Of a stretch of 64,000 nt of DNA, positions 13,666 through 23,782 are shown piece after piece (position 1 is the first letter of the stretch; each line of letters opens with the position of its first letter). The notes under the pieces are model-generated. The model was not told the origin of the DNA. It saw only the letters and a program-made list of their open reading frames with translations, and searched no databases. The position numbers were made by a program, and so were the translations under genes. Source of the DNA: Dioscorea cayenensis subsp. rotundata (lineage: Eukaryota; Streptophyta; Magnoliopsida; Dioscoreales; Dioscoreaceae); NCBI RefSeq assembly GCF_009730915.1, contig NC_052473.1, positions 17,256,100 through 17,320,099 on the forward strand, given 5' to 3'.

Positions 13666-13959
13666 TATGTCGAATGTGTTGTTATTGTCAGCAGCTTGTG
13701 ATTACGGGCGGTCAACCTAGTTAATGGGCGATGCTATTTGACACCTGGTCAGGAGACCTTAGTCGAATTGAAAGATAACACTGACCGCTGAAACCGGGAG
13801 ATTATTCGAAGGACACCGCTTGCAGCTGCTCATCGAAAGTTTGGAAGCTATATACCAAGAGAGGGCCCTTCTTGATTCTCTTTTTGCAGCAAAGTACGAT
13901 GGTCGCACTCAATAAATTCGGGATCGGGGAAAGCCTCGCCGAGTTTCGGACCTCAAGAT

Positions 13960-16800
13960 GTGACCCTCGTTCTTGGTCGTCATGCGATGGCGACGCAGCT
14001 GGTCTTTCGTAAGAAGAAAACCGGTCGCGTCAAGGGCGGTATCTATCAAAGACCCTATGAGAGACACGAGACTCCATCAAGAGCACTCCAGTGCAACTTG
14101 TTCGACGGAGGGGAGAAGAAGATAATTTTTGTCAAACTCGACTGGTGTACCTCATAGGGACAGTCCTCTTCCCAAATACATCATGCTCTGGTCTCGAACT
14201 CGGATCGTTGATTACGCCGATGATCTACCGACCCATGGGGCGATACGCACGGGCGCTAGCGACGCATGCAGTGGCTTATGGAGGATATTCCACAGCGACC
14301 GCCCGAGCGCAAGATAGATCGCTACGGGAAGAAGACCAACACAGATACATTAAGGGTTGCTTCGGTCACGCTTACGTCCCTGGTTTTTACGAGTGACCGA
14401 ACGGGGAAGAAAAGTCCGTTTCTGCGAAGATCCCAAGGATGCTTGCTACGTGAAAGTACTTACCCGAAGCAAGCGATGTGAGAAACGAGCTTGTCATCGC
14501 TCGATGGAAAAGAGGTAATAAATCATGGACAATGTTTAACATAAGTCTTTAATGTTTAAACATTTTATTTAGCGCTTAACTTTAGTATTTACCGCTTTAA
14601 AAACTTATTCATACCGGGTTTAAATATTTTTGTTCACCGCTTTAATTATATTATATAACGCTTAAATATATAAACACTATGTTTAAATATAGTTTTTTTA
14701 TAGTTTAAAAATGAATGATTTCACCGAAATTGTTCTGGGTTTACATATGTTAGTTTCCGAAATGGTTCCGCGACGTCAAGAAGAAATATTTGTCAGGGGC
14801 CAACCGACTGGATGGATGCCATCGCTCCCGAACCACTCGCTCAAGGCGTGGACGAGAGGGCAGCCTCTATCGCGTGCCACGAACGCCTGCTCTCCCTACT
14901 TCCACCCCACCACGCCAGCACGCATTCCTCGACGCCGAGAAGCCCCTCCCCTACCCCGCAGATCGCAACAACCCCCTACCACGACAACGATAGCCCTCCG
15001 ATCAGGGCGACTTCGACCACGGGCAGCATCTCCGACCGGTCAATTTTCCACCGCTGACATTAGGCGAAGATGTCACCGCGAACTCGAGATAGTGCACGCC
15101 GATATTGACGATCAAGTTTCTCGCTTGTCGCTCGTGTTGAGGCGCCGGAAGGGACGTTTCACAAATCGGCCGCGCCATCCCTCGAAAGAACTCGAGCACC
15201 CGGACGAACGAGGCGCTCGGAATTCGACGACGACGACATCATCGGGAAGGTCATTCCAAGGCGGCCACATTCAAGAGACTTACGAAAAAGAGGAGAACAA
15301 TATCGCCTCGTCTTTCACCGCGAGTCGACGATGAACAATAGCAACACCATCGGCGGTCGATCGTCGTTGTTGAGAAGGACATCATAGACGATGTGGCCGC
15401 TCGCTCGCTGAGAAGGTCGCCGACTTCTTCTCGATGAAATCCTCGACCCGGTGGAACCGGCCGCTAAGATCAGCGGCATCAAAGATGGACACAATCCCTG
15501 AAGATGAAGAACAAGTTAAGGGTGTGTCTCCAAATGATGCTCGCTGTCATGGCCACTGGCTGAGAAGATCGTCGAATCCGCTGCTGCTGGCCGCGTCGCG
15601 GCCGACAAGATGCAGCAGCCCAAGCAGACACAATCCCACCACAACAAGAACCATGTAAGGATGTGTTCATGGCTGATGCCGTCGCCGCCGTCTCAAGATC
15701 GGGAGCTGCATACAATCCCACAACAAGAACAACCATGTAAGGACGTGTTCTGCAGTTGATGCTCGCCGCCATCGTCCCCCGCATCGAAGGAAGATGTCAT
15801 CAAGACCCCGACCGAGCAACGAGAGAGATGATTAAGGCCAATCAAAAATCGACCGACTGACCGTAAAAGCTTTTTATTCAAGAAGAAGAAATGGGTCTGG
15901 CTCGAGTCGTTTTAACAAATACGAGCAGTGAGTCGATGAGGATCTTCCTCAACCGCCTATGGATCGGTAAGTGTAAAGTTTTTATGATATTGTTTAAAGG
16001 TTTTTATTATAGTGTTTAACTATTACCTAATAGTGTTTAATACCTTTTATGTTATCATTTAATTTGTCTACTTAACGCTTAATTATATATAATATCATGT
16101 AACAATTGATAATATCATTTAAATATTTACAATATGGTCTTATTATATCTCATATCGCTTTAACCTCAAGACTCGCCCCGTGGAAGAACGACGCTGTCAC
16201 ACCACACGCCGACAAATTATACACGCCGCTGAGGGGAAGGAGACGGTCATCGATGATGTGATGGACGCTCAGATGCATAATACAAAAGTCGCCGAGCAAA
16301 GAGCCATATCCTTACAAGAAGCGCCCTCCATCACCGTATCGCTATACTGCTTATGCCAAAGCGTGACGACGCATACGACACACCTATGGCTATGATCGGG
16401 ATGCTCGCACAGAAACTCGCATGAAGTTCAAATTGTCATCCTCCCGATAATCATGAATGGCCACTTCCATGTCGTCGTCTCCGAACAATGATAAACAAGA
16501 ATACGTGCATTATTCTTCATTCCGGTACGATAAGGACGCTGACATGGTAAGTTCTTTAATTATGTCCCGATTAATATCTGCTTTGGTATTTAAATCGGTA
16601 TTCTAATCTCGACTTGCGATATCTCGACAATGGAATCTATTCGACATTTGTGTCGATCATGGAGTTCAGCGAGTCGGGCATGACGAAAGTACCCACTCGC
16701 ATCGACATAGAAAACCCCACGCCTAAAAACAAGGAAGCGCCGATCGCGCTGGCTCACGCTATGCGGTTTATCGAGCAATTACTTTGGGAGTGAGAAGTTA
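13960..16800 (+). pseudogene. Ulp1-type cysteine protease gene of the MULE (decayed)
   Basis: Conserved pieces appear in shifting frames. VYLIGTVLFPNTS at about 14150-14190 and GKKTNT at about 14330 resemble the region upstream of the protease in plant MULE-borne Ulp1 proteins. At 16435-16550 there is VILPIIMNGHFHVVV, then after a 1-bp frameshift NNDKQEYVHYSS; this is the Ulp1 core with the catalytic His and Asp region. At 16720-16795 PTPKNKEAPIA is followed by AMRFIEQLL. The usual Asp-Cys-Ala of the active site reads GAT CGC GCT in the shifted frame, so the catalytic Cys appears changed to Arg. GT donor-like sites (about 15967 and 16551) and minisatellite blocks mark probable introns. Long open stretches around 14711-15334 are Pro/Arg/Thr-rich and are not a gene on their own. 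Host function is unlikely. Confidence 0.72.
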
Positions 16801-17344
16801 CGGCCACCGCAGATGCATCGCTCCTTACCTCAGACAAGGTATGTTACCCGCGATACTTAAGGAGGGAGGGCACTGGCCATTCACGATCAAAGGGGGTCGT
16901 CACAAGCTGGGTTAAATTTTGTTTTTAAAGAACATGTCCCGTATATCCGAATGTCAATTTTGTTTTTCGAACGTAAACTGGACAAATTTAATTCATTGTT
17001 TTCGTGTTCAAGAGCATGACTTGTATATCTTAATGTAAATTTTGTTTGTTTTGAATTGTAAAAGCGTGTTAAATTCCATTCGGCTTTCATTTCATTGTTT
17101 AATTTACGTTCTAATTGTGTACATTTCACTTTCATTGTTTAAATATACTATATATCGCTTTAAAACATCAGCTGAAATGTTCCAAATTACAGCAGATCCG
17201 CTTTAAAATAACAACGTCTCGCTTTAAATACATTCAATTCGTCAGAAGAGTAAGAGTTTAAATATAGAAAGTCGCCCATCAATATACAATGTTTCCCCGT
17301 CATCGCCTGGCTTATTTACAATGCCTAGTCGGCTGACGCTTTCA

Positions 17345-17780
17345 TCAGAAGATCTCACGATCGTGACCGGATCCACGGCAATGGCCGCAATGTAACTCGC
17401 GGACATCAAACGCTGACTCGATCCTCTTTTCGCTCTAGGCCGCCCAGTCGCCTTCTCGTCACAAAGTGCTCAGAACGAAGCTCACGATTTCCGTCCCAAG
17501 GCCCGTCATCGTCGGGTATGGGGAATATAGCTTCCTTGTACGCCAGCTTTGTAATTGTCGACGCTGAAGTACCCGCTAATAAATCGATGTACGCTGGTGT
17601 CCGTCTGCATTATTGTCACGCAAGCGTGTTTTGCAAGGGATACCATAAACTTGCCACCTTCGACATGAACAAGTTCTGATGGCGAGATCCACAGAGTTTC
17701 TGCACTGGTCGATCACTTTGTAACGATCATTGACACAACGACCAACACGAAGATTTCGGCTGTCCTCAACAATGATCTCT
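17345..17780 (-). pseudogene. MULE transposase C-terminal fragment (SWIM zinc finger), frameshifted
   Basis: Read on the minus strand, about 17775-17635 encodes VEDSRNLRVGR and then TCSCRRWQVYGIPCK, the SWIM zinc finger (CxC...CxH) of mudrA-type transposases. One extra A in the CCTTGCAAAAC stretch shifts the frame, after which KHACVTIMQTDTSVHRFISG and YKEAIFPIPDDDGPWDGNRE follow in other frames. The end reads HCGHCRGSGHDREIF and a stop at 17347-17345, a zinc-knuckle-like tail whose last Cys is replaced. The catalytic DDE core was not found upstream; a minisatellite block lies there instead. The transposase gene is therefore truncated or too decayed, and the element must have relied on other copies. 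Confidence 0.82.
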
Positions 17781-18744
17781 ACCTTCGAATGTATGACGGC
17801 ATTAATTCTTATGCACGGGATACCATAACCTTAGCCACCGCCCTGCGCCACCGCCAACAATTCGGATCAAACGAAAAAGATCTCCGCTTTTACGCAGAGA
17901 CTTTGATAATTTACACGTTAATATTAATAGTTATACATGTAAAGATAATGTTAAACCGGAGATGGCAAGTATTAAACTGGATATGACAATTATTAAACAT
18001 ATTACTAATATATTTAAACGGATAATAGCAAATAGTTAAACATTATTTAAACAATAGTTCTTCTCGTCGTAATACAACTTTACAACCATAAACGAGAAGA
18101 CTGACAATGGCACATGATGTGCCCTCGACAATAAAATCGACTCACACTCATTTTGAAGATGAAGTGCACTCGACCAATCCGATGGAAATCAATTTCATTT
18201 TCTGTTTGAGAAACCGATTTATATATTTCGGGTATGATAATGAGGAGAACAACAAGATGTAATGCAACTCCTTGGCATTGTCTATCAGAAACCAAGCAAA
18301 AAGCCCTTCAAAAGGTTGAACATGATGTTATTTGGCGCTTTCCTTTCCCACCATTTTCAAGGCCAAAAATGGGATTTCACAACATGGACCCATTTAAAGT
18401 GAACGGTAGGGGGTAAAAGGGAAGTTAAACACTAACGGAAGGGCTGTCCGGGGTGTGTAAAAGTAGGAGGGGGTTTTTGGGAAGTTTTGAAAATTACGAG
18501 GGGTGAACAGTAATTTTCCCATATTTTAATGGTCCTTCAAAAGAATAATGTGGAAAGGGAAAATTATTAATAATAATAAAATAATTCTTAAAAATTTATA
18601 ATGAGTTTATTTTTTATAAACTATGTTACAAATACTAAAATTTTATTCGTGGAATGGTGGTCCATTGGGAGCAAGAAATAGATTGATTAGATTGGATTAG
18701 ATTGGGAATTGATTCTATTAAATTGAGATATTTAACCCTAGAGC

Positions 18745-18960
18745 CAACACTTGGTTAGTCGGGTGCTGAAGGCACTTGAATGTGCAATGTGCATTAGTAA
18801 CTACGAGTTCGAAATCCTGCGGTCATGATTATAGCATACATTAATTTCATGTTAGATATTGTTTACAATACTATAGACCCCGGATTTGTATTTTTATTTA
18901 CAGACTTTTTGTTATCTTATGTGGCCGTGTGTTAATAAATCTATAAGGTCAATCATAGTA
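18745..18960 (+). mobile_element. Possible tRNA-derived SINE
   Basis: An A-box-like TGGTTAGTCGGG (18752-18763) and a B-box-like GAGTTCGAAATCC (18805-18817) are spaced about as in tRNA-derived SINE heads, followed by unrelated sequence. I could not define the ends or a target duplication, and the boxes deviate from consensus. Confidence 0.35.
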
Positions 18961-19036
18961 ATTGACATACCTCCTGTATCTGTTTGTTTTCTAATAAAAC
19001 TTTAAGTCAGGGGCGCATGTTATATATTGTCATATA

Positions 19037-19942
19037 CAATGTTGTTAGACCCGGACCGGCCCGGCCGGTTCAACCGGAAAAACCGGGAACCGGCCATGTG
19101 GCCGGCCCGGGTATACCCCATTGACCCGGGTATTAAAAAATCCGGTGTTAACCCGGTGACCCGGGCGGTTCAACCGGGAACCGGTTGACCCGGCCGGGTC
19201 AATCGGGTCACAATGTTTAATTTTTTTACAATATTTAATAATTTATTATTATTTTTCTCATTAAAAAAACCACAAAAATCGTGTATATTTATTAATATTA
19301 ATTTATAATTTATAATCAATAAATAGAATTACAATATATATACCAACAAAAAAATTAACATTTAAAAAAATAAAAATATATTAATGTATTATGTAAATAC
19401 TTTTCTAAAAAAATTTAATTTATTAAGAAAAAATAAAACAATAAATGAGTGTAATTTTATTATAAAAAAATATAAAAATTAAAGTATTCTAATTAAATAA
19501 AAAAATATAAGAAAAATTTAAAACAAAAATAAAAAAACTCAATTGAGATATAAGAATTAGTGAATTAAATTTCTTATTTATTTTAACAAAAATCAACCAA
19601 TAAACAAACAAATAAATAAATAACACCGAGAGAAGTTTGATAATTATATATTAATATATTAAATTTGTAAATATTTAAAAAAATGTAAAAATAAATGACA
19701 AAATTAGAAAAGCTCTCATCAGTATATAAAGGTCATTTATCAATTTAAATATCAAATTTGAGTAGGTTTTTATAATATAATTATGGATTTAATATTATAT
19801 TTGCTTATTATTAATTATTATAATATTTTTTTATATTTAATTATTGACCCCGGTTCAACCCCGGTTCGACCCGGTTGAACCCATTGACCCCTGACCCCTG
19901 GGCTTAGCCGGGTCATTGCCCGGGCCGGGTCTGACAACCTTG
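19037..19942. mobile_element. Non-autonomous hAT-type element, 906 bp
   Basis: Flanked by the exact 8-bp direct repeat GTCATATA (19029-19036 and 19943-19950), the target duplication length of hAT transposons. Terminal inverted repeats match well: left CAATGTTGTTAGACCCGG, right end in reverse CAAGGTTGTCAGACCCGG. The outer 150-200 bp are very GC-rich, built of CCGGTT/AACCGG and ACCCGG motifs. The interior is almost pure AT with no coding capacity, so it is a MITE-like derivative mobilised in trans. Confidence 0.87.
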
Positions 19943-20156
19943 GTCATATATATATATTACTTGTCCATTTTACTTAATTCACATTAAAAAAATCGGTTGA
20001 AATTAGTTAACAATTTTAATTTTATAAAAAATTGTATTAATTTTCCAAATTTATTTTTTTAAATAAACTTTTAAAAATATATAGTTGAAAATACTTTATT
20101 AGAAGTTGTAAAAGTACATTAAATATAAAGAATAAATTTGAAAAAAAAATTGATAC

Positions 20157-21641
20157 TGATGGTTCCGGAGGGGGTGTGATGTGTTAAGTTCACTCAAAAA
20201 CTCACTCAAAGATTAAACACTCACACACAATCAAAGCAAGATAAAGGAGACAAGCAAATTGGTAACCCAGTTCGGCACAACCTTGCCTACATCTAGGGGG
20301 CCAGGCCCGGAGAAACAATCCACTAAAAGAGGTATAGGAACAAGGAGTACAACACTCACTCACTCTCTCAATACAAAGAATATCCTCTCAAGATTGTCCG
20401 ACGGCCACACACTCAACTCTCACCGAAGAGTCTCTCACTTGTTGGCGCCAATCCTAAATCTTCGAGCAGGATGTCTTATATAGACGCACCGACGCCTACA
20501 AAGTTACCTCTTTTAGAATTCTTCGCGGCTTCCTAACTTGGACACTTTCCAAAGTTAGATGTTGCAACACCCAGTTGCAACATGGCCCACCTTACTGAAC
20601 ATGACTGAGTTCTAGCCAGATGCACCCGAATCTGCGACCTTCAACCTCCCGGTTCTTTCAGTCCGCCTCGTAGCAGTTGACTCGACCCGAGCTACTCCTG
20701 CTTGCAGCTGCTTCCTTCCTCACATCACTTCAGAAGGTCTCCCTCTCCCGAGGGGCGTGCCCACCAAGGCACACATGACCATCTCACCAAAGATAGCCAC
20801 CGAAGATCTCCCGATCTTTCTTTCCAAACTTGGCCCAAGTTTGGTCTTCCAAATGATCTTCGTTTGACTCATGGAAATATTGTTACTAAACTTGATCTTG
20901 TCTTCATCCAAGTTTAGTCTTCAATATCTTCAAGCATGATCTTCAATCATCCATGCTTGGATCTCTAAATCTCTAATCATATCACATGCAATCTTCAATC
21001 AATCTCCTCATATGACTAGTCTCCATGAATAGTTCCGCCCATAGATAGCCCTTGGATCTTTTTTCAATTAGTGAAGCTAAATATGGTCTTGATGATCTCC
21101 TTGGTATGTCTTTACCTTATTTAGTTTGTGTCTTCAAATAGCTTCACACCAAACTAAATCTTTGTGTCTTCAAATAGCTTCATACCAAGTTTAACTTGTG
21201 TCTCCTAATAGCTTCACATAATCTTTATGATCTTGAACTCTTGCCAATAATAGAATATTCCTCTCTCTTCAAATAGATCTTTCTAAAAAGGAGCTCTATC
21301 AAAGATATGAATAATCATCCCGGATCTTACCAAGGATAGATAATCATATCAAAAATAAAACTTGCCTTTCTAGAAAAGATCCTATAGTCTTGATGCACTT
21401 TCCAAAAATAGTTTATCATCACATGATTGTATTGAAAGAAATATCTATAAAATCTTCAATATAGATCTTAATCAAATCTCCACCTTGATCTCCATTAAAT
21501 GTCATGATAATATCCTTTGCCACATCATCATCCTAGTCATCTTTACCTTTGATGAGTCATCACATGCCACGTCATCATCTTCTTGCCATGTCACCACTTG
21601 GCTTGTCATATAATGCCAATCCTACATTATCAGACTTAACA
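20157..21641 (-). mobile_element. Solo LTR of a retrotransposon, 1485 bp, minus orientation
   Basis: The 5-bp direct repeat GATAC flanks the unit (20152-20156 and 21642-21646). On the minus strand it begins TGTTAAGTCTGATAATG and ends GGAACCATCA, so it has the TG...CA ends of an LTR. A TATATAAG box lies on the minus strand at 20482-20475, followed by a stretch with GTGCCGAACTGGGTTACC, as in the R/U5 part of many plant Copia-type LTRs. Three copies of a GTGTCTTCAAATAGCTTCA-like motif occur at about 21129-21216. No gag-pol or second LTR is present. Superfamily assignment is inferred. Confidence 0.72.
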
Positions 21642-23404
21642 GATACTTTACAAATTTTATAAATGGACAAGTAAAAAAGAACGAAGACTAAAAGAGCTTA
21701 CAGTTCAGCGGTATTTGGCTTTATTGCAAAAAACGAAAGTGAGACAATCAAAAGGTCTAGAATTTAAGACTCATTGAAAGCATAATGGTAACAGCCACTG
21801 GTTGTGGGTTCAGCCTCGCATCCTAAACCCCTCGCCCTCGGTTGAGAGTGTGCGGTTGGACCATTAATTCTCAGTTCATGCGCACACCTTGATATAAATA
21901 ACTCTTATCATTTTTCATTTAAAAAAAAGTAAAAAAAAAACTTTAAAATGGAACAAGTAAAAAACAACGTTGGGTATATTTAAACGAGTATGTTTAATAA
22001 TTTATTATCCTAGCGTGTGTGTATGTATATCAATTTTTAAAATGAATGAAAACAAACATCATCAAAGTAATGTGTAATTTTTGGTTGTTGCAGGGTGTAA
22101 TTGTAAAAGTAAAAAAATACAAATATTATGAAAACAGTGACAACTCAGGCAATTACCTGTTTATAAAGGGGCTTATATGAAAACAAATCATAAGAAAACA
22201 AAAAAAAATATTAATTAGAAAAGACTCAACAGAAGGCGGGGACCAAACCGGCCGGTATAATTTTCCATGCTAACTTTCGGATCTTAATCGGATCCGATAG
22301 TTCAAACCCGACCCGGTTAAGGTTTCGGGCTTTTGGATCTAAATACGGATCCGACAACCATCATAATTTTCAAGTCTTTTTTTTTTTTTACGTATATTTA
22401 TTTTGTAAAAAAAATAATAAAAATGATTATTATACTTTAAAATTATGGTAAATTGTCTTGTGGTGAAATTTATAATGGTTTCAAAATATATTATACTGTC
22501 CATGGTTTATTTTATGACTAATAATGTAACAAATATCAAATAATATGTCATGCAATTTATTAATTTTTTAAAAATAAATAAATTATTTTTATTATGAAAA
22601 AAAAGATTGAGTGACCATGAATCAAGAATCAAAACACATAAGAAAAAAAAAATCATCAGAGATTCACTACAAACAAAAATAAAAACTTGACTAATAAAAA
22701 TAAAAAAATTTCACAATATGTCAAAACACACTAGATGATTAGCGGGAGTTCTGTGTAGTCACCGTATCTCCGGTGACCATCACATCTACAATCTTTAAAG
22801 AAAGTCGCAAAAACTCTAAACTGCATCTAATAGTTGTAGAATAGTCCTCTAATTTTTTTATTTTTTTTTTAACTTGGTAACTTCATCTTGAAAATTTAAA
22901 AATAATTTTTTTTAAATGAGTGAGGTGGTTGAGCCAAATATCCCGCTCTTCGTTCCATCTGGATAATGGTTTCTTTTTCTGTTCACTTCCAGTGACAAAG
23001 TATCACTCTCAAACCCTTGTGCACGAATCACAGAAATTCATAGGTACCTCAGTAGATGGGCCTCCACTTTGGATTAATAATTAATAATTAATAATTGAAA
23101 ATTAAAAATTATTCCTCTTAATATTTTTTTCTTATTCCTTTTAATATTTTCTTCAGAGAGATTAATAATTAATTAAAAATAATTATAAATATATATATAT
23201 ATATATATATATAAATTAAAATCCCAAAAAATTCACCAATTACTGCACCAATAAATTCCACCACCAACAGCACTGCGGTGAAATTCACACCAGCATTAAT
23301 GGATCTTCACCACCTTCTTCATCCTTGTTTTCCCTCACCTTCCATTCATATCCCAGCTTGAGTTCCTCTTCTTCTTCTTCTCCTTCTTCAGAGGAGAAGA
23401 AAAA
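21642..23404. other. Intergenic region upstream of the receptor kinase gene
   Basis: AT-rich sequence without a supportable gene. A stretch at about 21780-21890 has weak tRNA-like features and may be another SINE relic. At 22250-22350 several CGGATCCGA-type motifs occur. An (AT)n tract lies at 23188-23213. The promoter of the kinase gene presumably starts near 23.2 kb, but I cannot place its TATA box with confidence. Confidence 0.5.
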
Positions 23405-23774
23405 AATCTCATCTTTGTCTTTGTTCTATGCCTAAAATTGGAGTCTTTTCACCATTTGTGTCCTTGTTGTTCTGCTTCAACTTCCGTTGATTTCCCAAGG
23501 TGAGTTCTTGTGCTTTTTATAGAGAGAAAAAAATCTCATTTTTGTCTTTGTTCCATGCCTCAAATGGAGTCTTTTTCATCCACTGAGTGAGTCCTTGTTG
23601 TGTTTCAACTTCTATTGATATCCCAAGTTGACTTCTTGTTCTTCAAATAGAGAAGGAAAAGGTCTCATCTTTTAGTTTGTTCTTACTATTTGAACACTTG
23701 TTGTTATCGTCCATCTTTCGTTTCGTTCTAAGCTTCAAATGGAGTGTTTTTATGTGAAGTGGAACAAGCTTTGA
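23405..23774 (+). promoter_or_regulatory. Triplicated 5' leader with three upstream ORFs
   Basis: Three diverged copies of a roughly 110-125 bp unit (about 23405-23526, 23527-23650 and 23651-23760) share AAAATCTCATCTTTGTCTTT and a CAAATGGAGTCTTTT-like block. Each carries an upstream ATG. uORF1 is 23428-23490 (20 codons plus stop), uORF2 23555-23590 (11 plus stop) and uORF3 23739-23774 (11 plus stop), the last ending 8 bases before the kinase start. A strong donor-like AAGGTGAGT is at about 23498-23506, so part of the leader may be spliced out. Reduction of translation by the uORFs is inferred. Confidence 0.6.
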
Positions 23775-23782
23775 AGCACAGC

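Larger units (their letters stand above)
12750..18520. mobile_element. Mutator-like element (Kaonashi-type MULE), degenerate
   Basis: A perfect 9-bp direct repeat, ATATTTTAA, flanks the element (12741-12749 and 18521-18529), which is the target-site duplication length of Mutator-like elements. The ends are imperfect inverted repeats: left GTGGAAATTGCC, right end in reverse GGGAAAATTACTG, both followed by C-rich runs and further similarity over tens of bases. Inside are a decayed Ulp1-type protease gene on the plus strand and the decayed C-terminal end of a MULE transposase on the minus strand. This combination is known from Kaonashi-type MULEs. The interior is GC-richer than its surroundings, with many frameshifts, so the copy cannot be autonomous. 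The same end sequences recur at 61848-63633. Confidence 0.88.

Noticed and set aside
14711..15334. 207-codon open frame in the MULE
   Set aside because: Composition is Pro/Arg/Thr/Ser-rich with no family motif, and it lies in the decayed protease region. The openness comes from local GC content, not a separate gene.
21770..21900. tRNA-like segment
   Set aside because: Only a weak B-box-like GGGTTCAGCCTC; no cloverleaf and no clear A box, so neither tRNA nor SINE is supported.
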